Source: Mycobacterium interjectum (GTDB lineage: Bacteria > Actinomycetota > Actinomycetes > Mycobacteriales > Mycobacteriaceae). From it: DNA of 64,000 nt. Numbering within the stretch: position 1 is the first letter of the stretch; each line of letters begins with the position of its first letter. The notes beneath the pieces were generated by a model. It ran no database searches and was not told the DNA's origin. It was given only the letters and a program-made list of their open reading frames with translations. This document shows positions 17,905 to 25,652 of this stretch, piece by piece. Position numbers and translations under genes: made by a program. Location: NCBI GenBank assembly GCA_002102225.1, contig LQPB01000017.1, positions 62,001 through 126,000 on the forward strand. Reading direction: 5' to 3'.

Positions 17905-18189
17905 CTATCGGACCGCCATTCCGGCGAAGTAGCACGCCAGCAGACTCACGGCGATCAGTATCACCCAGGCGTCGGTCAGGCGGCACAGCAGGGCCGGCGC
18001 CCGCCTGACCTCCATGAACTCGCGAAAGATGATGCGCACCTTGATAACCGCGATCACGATGACGCTCGACGTGACCACCGCGCTGGGCCCGCGCGACCCA
18101 TCCGCCGAGTGGTCGATCACCAGGTACCCCAGGGTGAGCGACGCCAGCACCAGCCACACCACCAACAGCCGCTTATTGAAAGTGATCAC
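17905..18189 (-). CDS. Cytochrome c oxidase subunit IV-like (prokaryotic COX4/NorF-like) membrane protein
   Basis: A 94-residue membrane protein with three hydrophobic segments: LLVVWLVLASLTLGYLVI, SAVVTSSVIVIAVIKVRIIF and AWVILIAVSLLACYF, with the conserved-looking K-RIIFREFMEVRRAP between helices 2 and 3. This matches the prokaryotic COX4 outline that accompanies COX3/NorE-like proteins. GTG start at 18189 is 3 nt after the COX3-like stop, so the two are co-translated. No COX1/NorB catalytic subunit is nearby. Confidence 0.8.
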   Translation of the reverse strand: MITFNKRLLVVWLVLASLTLGYLVIDHSADGSRGPSAVVTSSVIVIAVIKVRIIFREFMEVRRAPALLCRLTDAWVILIAVSLLACYFAGMAVR

Positions 18190-18192
18190 CCG

Positions 18193-18780
18193 TCACCTCA
18201 CCACGTACAGCAGCGCGAAGATGAGCACCCAGAGGAAATCGACGGTGTGCCAATAGGTGGCGCACGTTTCGATGTTTTCCTGGACCTTCCGCTCCCGCCG
18301 GGCCGGGTCCCGCAGTTGGTAGACGATGACACCGAGCACCACGAAGCCGATCAGCAGGTGCACGAAATGGATCCCGGTCAGAAAGAAGTAGTAGGTGAAG
18401 AAGTCGTTGCTGTCCAGGCCGTTTCCCATGCGGACCAACCGGAACCATTCGAACACCTTGAAAAAGAGGAACACGGCGGCGAATGCGGCCGTGATGAAAA
18501 CGTCGCGCAGCGCCGCCCGGTACGCGCCGGCCCGTGACGACTGGACGCACCGCGCCACCGACCAGGAACTCAGCAGCAACACCAACGTGTTGAAGACCCC
18601 GATGCGCAGGCCGAGCTGCGCCTGGGAGTGCAGGAAGAGCTCCGGGCTTCGGCTGCGGTAGAACAGGTAGAAGCCGAAATACCCGGTAAAAACGAGCGTT
18701 TCGAACAGGACGAAGGCCCACATGTCGGGCTGGCCCGGGACGAACCTGCCGCGTGCGCTCTTCTCGGCCACCTCGGTCAT
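18193..18780 (-). CDS. Cytochrome c oxidase subunit III / NorE-like membrane protein
   Basis: A 195-residue heme-copper oxidase subunit III family protein with about five TM helices. Visible: WAFVLFETLVFTGYFGFYLF, VFNTLVLLLSSWSVARC, VFLFFKVFEWFRL (the conserved Lys-x-x-Glu region) and FFLTGIHFVHLLIGFVVLGV (paired His). Length matches NorE-type proteins rather than full CoxC. The ATG overlaps the previous stop by one base (TGATG). An accessory role in a respiratory or nitric-oxide-related complex is possible, but the operon lacks a catalytic subunit. Confidence 0.85.
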   Translation of the reverse strand: MTEVAEKSARGRFVPGQPDMWAFVLFETLVFTGYFGFYLFYRSRSPELFLHSQAQLGLRIGVFNTLVLLLSSWSVARCVQSSRAGAYRAALRDVFITAAFAAVFLFFKVFEWFRLVRMGNGLDSNDFFTYYFFLTGIHFVHLLIGFVVLGVIVYQLRDPARRERKVQENIETCATYWHTVDFLWVLIFALLYVVR

Positions 18781-19601
18781 CAGGCGGCCGCTTTCCGGGC
18801 GAGCCCGGGCTTGATTTCCGGGAAGGGCCCGGTACCGAAGTCCTCGCGCTGGATCATGCGAAACAACATGACGATGAAAGTGACTTGGTAGACGCCGAAT
18901 ACGACCATGTCCAGCCACCAGGCGATCTGACCGTTCCATGCCAACACGCCGCGCCGGAAGATCCAGCACGGCGCCACGACGACCTCGGTGAGCGCATTGC
19001 ACAGGTTGAGGTAGCCGAACCACTTGGGGAAGACCCGATTCTTGTCGAGCAGTATCGCGACCATCCAGATCAGCGAGCCGATCAGGAAAACCCCCATGGT
19101 TCCGTCGAAGGACAAGAAGGCAAAGTCATAGAGCCAGCCGAGAACTTCCGGGTCTCGCTCGGGTCGCAGCGTCCCGACGATCAGCGCGATGTTGAGCAGC
19201 AACATGCCGGGAACCGCGCTGAGCGAGTAGATGATCAGGTACGAATAGGCGAACGCCGGGCTGACCGACATTCGCCGCATCGAGTACGCAATGAGGGCGT
19301 TGTTGATCGCGATCATGCCGCTGACAGCGAAGATGACGCCGAAGCCGACGGGTATCCCGAGGTGGCGTTCGTGAAACCAGTGCGCCTGCGTCGCGAGGTC
19401 CCAGGTGGGCTGCGGCGGCGGCTGGACCTGGGCGACTATGAAGAACACCGGAAAGAAGAGGTTGTAGAACACGACGAGTATCCCCCAGGCCAGCCACAGT
19501 TCGCGCTTGGGGCCGCGCCGCAGGTGCCAGCCGATCCGGCGATGCAGCGGGCCCGAAGGGGGCATGGCCGGCGACGACGGCGGTGTGATCACCGCATTCA
19601 C
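18780..19601 (-). CDS. Polytopic membrane protein of unknown function (tandem paralogue 2)
   Basis: A 273-residue protein with about seven TM segments; start is GTG at 19601 overlapping the upstream stop (GTGA). It is not a known transporter by any motif I see. It is a paralogue of the gene immediately upstream: both carry ER(D/S)PE followed by a DFA motif and FLIG, then FPKWFGYLNL/FKRWVAHFNL and LAWNG/LAWDG at equivalent positions. It sits between its paralogue and the COX3/COX4-like genes in a four-gene operon with overlapping ends. Confidence 0.78.
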   Translation of the reverse strand: MNAVITPPSSPAMPPSGPLHRRIGWHLRRGPKRELWLAWGILVVFYNLFFPVFFIVAQVQPPPQPTWDLATQAHWFHERHLGIPVGFGVIFAVSGMIAINNALIAYSMRRMSVSPAFAYSYLIIYSLSAVPGMLLLNIALIVGTLRPERDPEVLGWLYDFAFLSFDGTMGVFLIGSLIWMVAILLDKNRVFPKWFGYLNLCNALTEVVVAPCWIFRRGVLAWNGQIAWWLDMVVFGVYQVTFIVMLFRMIQREDFGTGPFPEIKPGLARKAAA

Positions 19602-20377
19602 GCGTTCACCAGTTCTTCTCCGCGGCCGGCATTCTCGGCGCGCTCCCGGTAGATGGCTTGCCCCAAGACCACGCCCATCACGACGATCCACACGGCAATG
19701 GCAACGTTTTTCACCCAGAAGGACAGCAACCCGTCCCACGCCAGCGGGCCCGTCAGGGTCACGCCGACGAATGCCGCGGGCACCAGCGCTGCCGCCACGA
19801 GAAGGTTGAAGTGGGCCACCCACCGCTTGAAGACGGGGCGCGGTTGATCATCGAAATAGATTGCGAGAGCGAGAATCACGCTCTGCCCGATGAGGAAGGG
19901 CACCAGAATCGTGAAGGTTATCCACGCGAAGTCGTTGAGCAACTGGGTCAGCTCCGGGCTGCGTTCGGTGCGGAAGGCGGCCAGCAGCCAGCAGACGTTC
20001 GCGACGAGGAAAAGAGTGGGGCCGCCGGCGACGCAGCCCAACATCGCGTAGGAGAAGATCGGCGTCCGGTGCGCCATCCTGCGGATCTGCAAGACGATCA
20101 GCGCCAGGATCGGCACCAGGCACACGCCGAACCAGTTGAACACGATCATGCTGTAGCGGATCTCGGGAAGGTGGGCCGGATCGCGGTAGAACGCGGCTAC
20201 CTGCTCCGCCGACATCGTGGGCGACATCGGCGGCCTGAAGCCCGGAAAGAGCACGAAAGCGCCGATCCAGATCAGCACCGTCGCCGGCAGCGTCCACAGC
20301 AGGATCAGCTCGCCATCCATGCGCCGCAACGCATTTCGTGGGACGCCCGGTGTTTGCTCGGCGCCGACGTCGGTCAT
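19598..20377 (-). CDS. Polytopic membrane protein of unknown function (tandem paralogue 1)
   Basis: First gene of the membrane operon, 259 residues, start MTDVGAEQTPGVPRNALRRM at 20377 with GGAAGGAG upstream. About seven TM helices; an extracytoplasmic loop FPGFRPPMSPTMSAEQVA follows helix 1. Shared motifs with the next gene show an old tandem duplication. The pattern resembles uncharacterised mycobacterial membrane proteins found beside lipid-catabolic genes; I cannot assign a function. The promoter region contains two identical palindromes next to a divergent TetR gene, so tight repression is likely. Confidence 0.78.
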   Translation of the reverse strand: MTDVGAEQTPGVPRNALRRMDGELILLWTLPATVLIWIGAFVLFPGFRPPMSPTMSAEQVAAFYRDPAHLPEIRYSMIVFNWFGVCLVPILALIVLQIRRMAHRTPIFSYAMLGCVAGGPTLFLVANVCWLLAAFRTERSPELTQLLNDFAWITFTILVPFLIGQSVILALAIYFDDQPRPVFKRWVAHFNLLVAAALVPAAFVGVTLTGPLAWDGLLSFWVKNVAIAVWIVVMGVVLGQAIYRERAENAGRGEELVNA

Positions 20378-20434
20378 GGGTGACTCCTTCCAGCGCGCCG
20401 GGGCGGTAGGCCGCACCCGGCTAGTCAGCGAAAC

Positions 20435-20473
20435 TAGCCGATCGGCTATCCGCGGTCAATAGCCGATCGGCTA
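20435..20473. promoter_or_regulatory. Double TetR operator, two identical TAGCCGATCGGCTA palindromes
   Basis: Two perfect 14-bp palindromes TAGCCGATCGGCTA at 20435-20448 and 20460-20473, 25 bp centre to centre, in the gap between the membrane operon (start 20377, minus) and the tetR gene (start 20484, plus). The second ends 10 bp before the tetR GTG, so binding would block its own transcription; the spacing suggests two repressor dimers on nearly the same DNA face. Confidence 0.85.
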
Positions 20474-20483
20474 CGCTTCCGGA

Positions 20484-21065
20484 GTGGTTTCCCCGCAGAC
20501 CAAGAGCCGGTTTCGGTTCATCACGCGCAGCCCCGCGCAGACGCGCATCCTCGACGCCGCGCTGCAGCTGATCGCCGAGCACGGCGTGGGCGGAACCTCG
20601 CTGCAGATGATCGCCGACACCATCGGGGTCACCAAGGCCGCCGTCTACCACCAGTTCAAGACCAAGGAGCAAATCGTCATCGCGCTCACCGAGCGCGAGC
20701 TCGGGGGTCTCGAGGAGGCGCTGGAATCCGCGGAGGCGGATGACCACCGGAGCAGGGCGCGGGAGGCACTGCTCGATCGGGTCATCGACGTCGCCATCGA
20801 ACGGCGCAGCGCCGCAAGCACCCTGCAGTTCGATCCCGTCATCGTGCGGTTGCTGGGCGAGCACGAGCCGTTCCAGCAATTCATCCAGCGGCTCTACGGC
20901 GTGCTGCTCGACGACGCCGCCGAGGACGCGCGGGTCGCGGCGGCGATGCTGTCGGGCGCGATCGCCGTCGGGGTGGTATCCCCCCTGGTGGCGGACATCG
21001 ACGACGACGCCCTGCGCGCCCAGGTGGGGCGCATCACGCGCCGGCTGATCGACGCGACCGACTGA
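20484..21065 (+). CDS. TetR-family transcriptional regulator
   Basis: A 193-residue TetR protein. HTH around residues 17-60: RILDAALQLIAEHGVGGTSL, MIADTIGVTKAAVYHQFKTKEQIVIALTE (as two adjoining stretches). The ligand domain ends DALRAQVGRITRRLIDATD. The GTG start at 20484 lies only 10 bp from a palindromic operator, so the mRNA has a very short leader or is leaderless. It almost certainly autoregulates and represses the divergent four-gene membrane operon. Confidence 0.9.
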   Translation: MVSPQTKSRFRFITRSPAQTRILDAALQLIAEHGVGGTSLQMIADTIGVTKAAVYHQFKTKEQIVIALTERELGGLEEALESAEADDHRSRAREALLDRVIDVAIERRSAASTLQFDPVIVRLLGEHEPFQQFIQRLYGVLLDDAAEDARVAAAMLSGAIAVGVVSPLVADIDDDALRAQVGRITRRLIDATD

Positions 21066-21123
21066 CCGCTGTTTCCAGCAATTTTCCTGGTCCGGTGCCA
21101 GCGCGCTCGGGTACGGTTCTCCC

Positions 21124-21414
21124 ATGAGCAAAGTCGCGCGTTTCGCTGCCGCAGCGGTCATGGCCTCCACCGGCCTGGGACTGGTCGGCGTGGCCACCGC
21201 AGCCGGCGCTCACGCCGACAACCCGCCCTGGCCGTTCGTCGGCTACCACTGGTGCCCGGGCCAGCCGTTCGACCCGGCATGGGGCCCCCAATGGGATCCG
21301 ACCACGTGTCACGACGCGCACCACCGCGACAGGGACGGCACGATTCACAACGGCGACTACTGGGGGCCCAGCCCGTTCCAGGACTGGCCAGAGATTCCGA
21401 ACACCCGGCCGTAA
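21124..21414 (+). CDS. Small secreted protein, Trp/His/Pro-rich
   Basis: A 96-residue exported protein: signal peptide MSKVARFAAAAVMASTGLGL... cleaved near AGAHA-DN. The mature ~64 residues are rich in Trp, Pro, His and Asp (GYHWCPGQPFDPAWGPQWDP, TCHDAHHRDRDG) with two Cys that can pair. It belongs to a recurring mycobacterial type of small secreted protein with WCPGQP and CHDxHHRD; function unknown. It starts 58 bp after the tetR stop on the same strand, so it could be read through from that promoter. Confidence 0.78.
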   Translation: MSKVARFAAAAVMASTGLGLVGVATAAGAHADNPPWPFVGYHWCPGQPFDPAWGPQWDPTTCHDAHHRDRDGTIHNGDYWGPSPFQDWPEIPNTRP

Positions 21415-21427
21415 GTCGCGCCGCCAA

Positions 21428-21844
21428 TCAGGTGTCGCCGCGCTCCCAAACCTGTGTTCCGTCATGCGCATTGCAGACCAGGAACAGTCCGTCCGGCGCC
21501 TGCGCCACGTAGTACTCCGGGTAGTCGACGCAGGACGAGCCCTCGACCTTGACGCCGGCCATCGGCGGCGACCGGAACCACCGGGGCTCGTACCGCCTTG
21601 GCGAGCCGCAGAACATCAGGCGACCGGGTTGCGTGGCGAAAGACACGTAATAGTCGGCCGTCCCGAACACGTAGTACGTGGTGTTGTCGCACGGCGCACC
21701 GAGCACTTGGTGCGGCATGATGCCGGGCGTGCAGTCCGGATAATCGCAATTGACCGGTCCGGCGCTCGCCGGCGGCGCCGCCAACAGCCCGAGGCCTTGC
21801 AAAAGGCCTAAGCATGCGGCGGCCGCTGCCACGATGAATCGCAC
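21428..21844 (-). CDS. Small secreted Cys-rich protein of unknown function
   Basis: A 138-residue exported protein. Signal peptide MRFIVAAAAACLGLLQGLGL... with cleavage near PPASA-GP. The mature region has six Cys (NCDYPDC, APCDN, MFCGS, SSCVDY, LVCNAHDG), consistent with three disulfides. No recognised domain. A GAGAAT-type site (GTGAATAGAATTCTC on the plus strand) lies 31 bp upstream of the ATG. Confidence 0.75.
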   Translation of the reverse strand: MRFIVAAAAACLGLLQGLGLLAAPPASAGPVNCDYPDCTPGIMPHQVLGAPCDNTTYYVFGTADYYVSFATQPGRLMFCGSPRRYEPRWFRSPPMAGVKVEGSSCVDYPEYYVAQAPDGLFLVCNAHDGTQVWERGDT

Positions 21845-21875
21845 GGAAACACTTTAAATTACTTGGCCCACCTCT

Positions 21876-21890
21876 GTGAATAGAATTCTC
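21876..21890. promoter_or_regulatory. GAGAAT-N3-ATTCTC-type site
   Basis: GTGAATAGAATTCTC on the plus strand (one mismatch in one arm, the other perfect), 31 bp upstream of the secreted protein gene starting at 21844 on the minus strand. Confidence 0.65.
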
Positions 21891-21953
21891 CGGCTTCGAG
21901 AAGATACGCATCCAATTCCTCCGTCGCCGCCGCCGGCGTGCCCGTCTGGCAGT

Positions 21954-21968
21954 GATAATGTGGCTCTC
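21954..21968 (+). promoter_or_regulatory. GAGAAT-N3-ATTCTC-like site of Mce-associated operon 2
   Basis: GATAATGTGGCTCTC, 28 bp before the GTG at 21997. The surrounding TGATAATGTGGCTCTCCTG recurs with one change upstream of the paralogous operon (11165-11179, minus strand). Confidence 0.6.
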
Positions 21969-21996
21969 CTGTAGGCGCGGACGAGGAGGTGATCCA

Positions 21997-22731
21997 GTGC
22001 CTCGGCGCAAGCTTCCCGCTGGGGCCACCGACGCCGGCGATCGACTCGTGGTGGCCCCGTCGCCGCCACCGCCTCCCCCGCTCACAGAGATCCCCGAAGC
22101 CGCGGAAGTCGCCGAGGCGGAAGCCCGTGCCGAGGCCGCCCGCGCCCGGGCTCTGCGATTGCGCCAACAGCTCGACGCGGCGCCAGGCGATCACCACGGC
22201 GCCGAGGGGGCCGCGCCGGCGCGCTCGCGCCGGTGGCGACCGCGCCGCCCGAGCCGGAAGGCGATGGCCGCGGTGGCAGCGGTCGGCGTGGTCTGCGCCT
22301 CGCTGGCGGGCAGCGGATACCTGGTGTGGCATCACCGCGGCGTCGCGCAGGAAAGGCAGCGCAGCTCGGAGTTCGCCGCCGCCGCCCGCAATGCCATCGT
22401 GACGATGATGACAATCGATTCGACGAAGGCGAGAGAAGATCTGCAGCGCTTCGTCGACGACACCACCGGGACCTTCAAGGTCAGCATCCTGATGGGCGGC
22501 GAGGATGCCGTCAAGGCGGTCGAGCAGTCCAAGGTCAACTCCAAGGGCTCGGTGCAGGCGGCCGCCGTGCAGTCCATGAGCCAGGATTCCGCGGTCGTCC
22601 TGGTCGCGGCGAAATCCGAGATCACCAAGCCCGGTGTGGCCAAGCCGGAATCGCGATCGATGCGAATCGTCGTCACCGTCCAGCGCGACGCCGGGCAGCT
22701 GAAGATTTCGAGACTCGAGTTCGTCCCGTGA
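21997..22731 (+). CDS. Mce-associated membrane protein, first of pair 2
   Basis: A 244-residue single-pass protein. The GTG at 21997 (VPRRKLPAGATDAGD) is chosen over an ATG at 21952 because AGGAGGTGAT stands ideally upstream and the 21952 codon lies beside the putative promoter. A Pro-rich then Ala/Glu/Arg helical N-terminus is followed by a TM helix around residue 95 (AAVAAVGVVCASLAGSGYLV) and an outer domain ending QLKISRLEFVP, matching the outer domain of 10065-10988. The N-terminal coiled-coil region is much shorter than in that paralogue. The stop overlaps the next start (GTGA). Confidence 0.85.
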   Translation: MPRRKLPAGATDAGDRLVVAPSPPPPPPLTEIPEAAEVAEAEARAEAARARALRLRQQLDAAPGDHHGAEGAAPARSRRWRPRRPSRKAMAAVAAVGVVCASLAGSGYLVWHHRGVAQERQRSSEFAAAARNAIVTMMTIDSTKAREDLQRFVDDTTGTFKVSILMGGEDAVKAVEQSKVNSKGSVQAAAVQSMSQDSAVVLVAAKSEITKPGVAKPESRSMRIVVTVQRDAGQLKISRLEFVP

Positions 22732-23297
22732 CGGTTGACAGCGCGGCGCCCACCGAGGCCGCCCAGCAGCCGACCCGCCGAACCCGTGCGATCGCGCGCT
22801 GGACGCGTCGCTGCCTGGCACGCTGGCGCCCAATCTTGTTGACGCTTTTGCTGATTGTCGTCCTGGGTAACGCCGCCCGGATCTTTTACTTCGACTACCG
22901 CCCCGATGTGCAGACCGACCGTGCCGCGGAGCAGCAGGTCATCAGGGCGGCCAGCGACGGCGCGGTGGCGTTGCTGTCCTACTCGCCGGAAACCCTTGAA
23001 CGCGACTTCGCCAACGCCAAATCCCGGCTCACCGAAGACTATCTGGCCTACTACCAGCGGTTCGCCGACCAGGTGGTGGGCCCGTCGGCGCAGCGCGGCC
23101 AGGTCACGACGACCGCCAGCGTGGTCAAGGCCGCCGTGTCGGAAATGCACCCGAATTCGGCTGTCGTGCTTGTCTTCATACGACAGAAGACCACGAGCAA
23201 GGCGAAGCCTGAACCGGTGGTGACATCGAGCGGCCTGAAGGTTGAGATGGCAAAAGCAAAGGGATCGTGGCTCATCGATAAATTCGATGTCCTATGA
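22728..23297 (+). CDS. Mce-associated membrane protein, second of pair 2
   Basis: A 189-residue single-pass protein: basic N-terminus with RTRAIARWTRRCLARW, TM helix near residue 35 (PILLTLLLIVVLGNAARIF), and an outer domain with FDYRPDVQTDRA, VALLSYSPETLERDF, YLAYYQRFADQVVGPSA and terminal WLIDKFDVL. The same motifs occur in 9397-10068 (FSYRPDRATDA, VAVLSYSPDTLDRDF, WLISSFNPV). It has lost the long acidic N-terminal extension of that paralogue. It lies about 660 bp from the end of mceF but on the opposite strand. Confidence 0.85.
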   Translation: MTVDSAAPTEAAQQPTRRTRAIARWTRRCLARWRPILLTLLLIVVLGNAARIFYFDYRPDVQTDRAAEQQVIRAASDGAVALLSYSPETLERDFANAKSRLTEDYLAYYQRFADQVVGPSAQRGQVTTTASVVKAAVSEMHPNSAVVLVFIRQKTTSKAKPEPVVTSSGLKVEMAKAKGSWLIDKFDVL

Positions 23298-23356
23298 GCG
23301 CGCCACCTAACCGTCGGCCTAAACCATTCCGTGACATGCAGGTGCGGTGTTAGTCT

Positions 23357-23371
23357 GTGAATTCGATTCGC
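23357..23371 (+). promoter_or_regulatory. GAGAAT-N3-ATTCTC-type site
   Basis: GTGAATTCGATTCGC, one mismatch per arm to the consensus, 38 bp upstream of the ATG at 23410. The spacing to the start is like that of the other copies. Confidence 0.6.
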
Positions 23372-23409
23372 TTGGAAATGGCGGTATTTAGGGCGTCAAG
23401 GAGCACACG

Positions 23410-23925
23410 ATGCGTCCGATAAATGTGGCGATAAGCGCAACCCTGGCGACCGTCGGCGTGGCCGGCGGTATAGCCGTGGCGCCGTCGGCGTGGGCCTACG
23501 ACCCCTCCATCAACGGCAAGTACACCGCCACCGTGATCGGTGACTGGGCCCGGACGAACGAGGTGTTCCACCAGGAGCCGGTGGTGCGAAGCACCTGGAC
23601 GATCACCACGTCGTGCTCAACGGCCTACCGGTGCGATGGCCAGGTCGTCAGCGACCAGGGTTGGACCGCACCGATATTCATGAACGAGGGGTCCACCTGG
23701 TTCGTCAAACGCGACATCCCGAATTGGTCGACGTGCCCCGACGGCACCTCATTCGTCGGTCACGATGTCATCCATTTCTATGCCGCGAACCCGGACACCG
23801 GCGAGAAAATGCCTGGGTCGACGGTCCTGGCCGGGCGCGAACAGACGTCGGGCCCCAGCGGCGCGTGCGGCACCAACAAGCCGCTCTACATTGACCAGCC
23901 GTTCAGGCTGGACAAAATAGGATGA
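23410..23925 (+). CDS. Secreted protein of unknown function
   Basis: A 171-residue exported protein: signal peptide MRPINVAISATLATVGVAGG... with cleavage after PSAWA-YD. Mature region has YTATVIGDWARTNEVFHQEP, four Cys in TTSCSTAYRCDGQ and STCPDG...GACGTNKP, and many aromatic residues, suggesting a beta-rich disulfide-bonded domain. I recall similar mycobacterial exported proteins but cannot name a function. It is convergent with mceF, 32 bp from its stop. Confidence 0.77.
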   Translation: MRPINVAISATLATVGVAGGIAVAPSAWAYDPSINGKYTATVIGDWARTNEVFHQEPVVRSTWTITTSCSTAYRCDGQVVSDQGWTAPIFMNEGSTWFVKRDIPNWSTCPDGTSFVGHDVIHFYAANPDTGEKMPGSTVLAGREQTSGPSGACGTNKPLYIDQPFRLDKIG

Positions 23926-23957
23926 TCCGGCTCAGCTGACCCGCCGGCCGCGCCGCG

Positions 23958-25652
23958 TCACGTGGCGAACATGTCCTTCCACGTCTTGGGCGCCTTGGGC
24001 GTGGTGGGCGCGGCCAGATCCGACTGCCGGTAAACCTGGCCGTCCGGCGTCACGTAGGTCCCGGTGCGCGGGTTGTATTGGGCGATCGCCACCGATGGGC
24101 CGGCCTGAGACTCAGTGTGGCCGAACGCACTTGGCGCCGCCGACGGTCCTGCGGGCGGTGCGGCCGGCGGCGCGGCGGGCGGCGCACTCGCCGCCGCGGG
24201 CGCGGGTGATCCGGCCGGGGACGCCGGAACATCGATCGGCGCTATGGGTGACACCTCCCCCATTTGCGCCAACGGGCTGAGCGGCGCCGCGGGCGGCGGT
24301 AGCGCCGAGCCCGGTGGCGTTCCCCGCGGAACCGCGCCCGGCGGAAGGGGCGTTCCCTCCACCGGCCCGAAGATCCGTTCCCGGTTCCAGTTGACCCGGT
24401 CGTCGGGCGGGATGCCCTGCGCGATCAGGTTCGGGTCCAGCGGGTACGTGCCGAAGACGTGCTGCCGCATCGCCAGCGGCTGAAAAGGCTTGTCGCTCTC
24501 GCAGATTTCGACCGTGGGCGCACGCTTTCCGGGCTGACCCATGCAGGGATAGTTGCGGGCCCCGCGCACCGCGATCGGTGAATCCTGCGGCAGCTTGCAG
24601 TACAGCCCGTCGGGCGTGTCGATGGTGCGAGTGTCGGCCGCGGAACGCCATTGGCTCGGCGGCAGGAAGCCGACCGTGCACGCGGGTGGATCACTGATGA
24701 TGAGGTTGAAGGCGCCCGTGGCCAACCCCGTCGGCGACTTGGTGCCGACGAACGACTGAATCGCTGCGGTGAACGGCGGCAGCAAGACCAAGATCTGTTC
24801 GAGGGAAGCGTGATACGTCACGCCGATCTGGCCGATGGTGGTGAGGTTCGCGAGCAGCACCGGCAGCGTCGGTTTGATTTGGTCGAGCAGTCGCGACGCC
24901 TCGTCCAAGGCCCCGGGACCCTGCTGTAGCAGCGTGCGGAACTGCGGATCGTTCTTCGCCAGCTGGCCACTGAATCCGGCCAGGCTGCGCGCCCACGTTC
25001 GGATCGAATCGGTCGTCTGGGCCTGCGCGTCCAGGAAAGGCCCGGTGTCTTCGGTCAGGCTCCGGGTCCGGTCGGCGACGCCGTTGAGGTCACCCGAGAG
25101 CCGTGACGAACTGTCGAACAGCGACCCGAAATCGTAACCGGCGCCGTTGAATGCGCTGAACGACTCGTCGAGCAATTGCCCGAGCTTGCCCTTGGGAATG
25201 CTGTTGATCAGCTTGCTGGACTGGTCGAGTACGGGCCCGATCGGCTGCGGGATCGTCGCGTCGTTCATGGCGATCACCGAGCCGTCGTGCAGGTAGGGCG
25301 GCGAGTCGTTTCGGGGCCGCAGATCGACGTAATACTCGCCGACCGCGGAGATGCTCAGCACCTCCGCTTTCAGGTCCGCCGGGATCTTCGGCGAAGTATC
25401 AAGGGACAGAGTCGCTTTCGCGCCATCGGGGGTCAGCCCCACCTCGGTCACCTTGCCGATCTGTACCCCGCGGTAGGTCACATTGGAAAAGCGGTACAGG
25501 CCACCGGTGGCCGGCAGTTTCAACGTGACCGTCATCTTGCCGATGCCGAGCAGGGTCGGCGCCTGGATGTACCACAACACCATGACGACCACACCGACGA
25601 TCCCGACGATCGTGAAGATCGCCAACTGGATTCGGACAAAGCGGGTCAGCAT
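23958..25652 (-). CDS. mceF: MceF, Mce-family periplasmic lipid-transport protein
   Basis: A 564-residue MlaD/Mce-domain protein, last of the mce operon. An N-terminal anchor helix (LAIFTIVGIVGVVVMVLWYI) precedes the MCE domain (about 40-120) with YRFSNVTYRGVQIGKVTEVG and LSISAVGEYYVDLRP. A long helical region follows, then the terminal ~120 residues are Pro/Ala/Gly-rich (for example APPAAPPAAPPAGPSAAP). Mce A-F proteins form a hexameric tunnel carrying lipids across the periplasm to the YrbE permease. The start follows the mceE stop with no gap. Confidence 0.94.
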   Translation of the reverse strand: MLTRFVRIQLAIFTIVGIVGVVVMVLWYIQAPTLLGIGKMTVTLKLPATGGLYRFSNVTYRGVQIGKVTEVGLTPDGAKATLSLDTSPKIPADLKAEVLSISAVGEYYVDLRPRNDSPPYLHDGSVIAMNDATIPQPIGPVLDQSSKLINSIPKGKLGQLLDESFSAFNGAGYDFGSLFDSSSRLSGDLNGVADRTRSLTEDTGPFLDAQAQTTDSIRTWARSLAGFSGQLAKNDPQFRTLLQQGPGALDEASRLLDQIKPTLPVLLANLTTIGQIGVTYHASLEQILVLLPPFTAAIQSFVGTKSPTGLATGAFNLIISDPPACTVGFLPPSQWRSAADTRTIDTPDGLYCKLPQDSPIAVRGARNYPCMGQPGKRAPTVEICESDKPFQPLAMRQHVFGTYPLDPNLIAQGIPPDDRVNWNRERIFGPVEGTPLPPGAVPRGTPPGSALPPPAAPLSPLAQMGEVSPIAPIDVPASPAGSPAPAAASAPPAAPPAAPPAGPSAAPSAFGHTESQAGPSVAIAQYNPRTGTYVTPDGQVYRQSDLAAPTTPKAPKTWKDMFAT

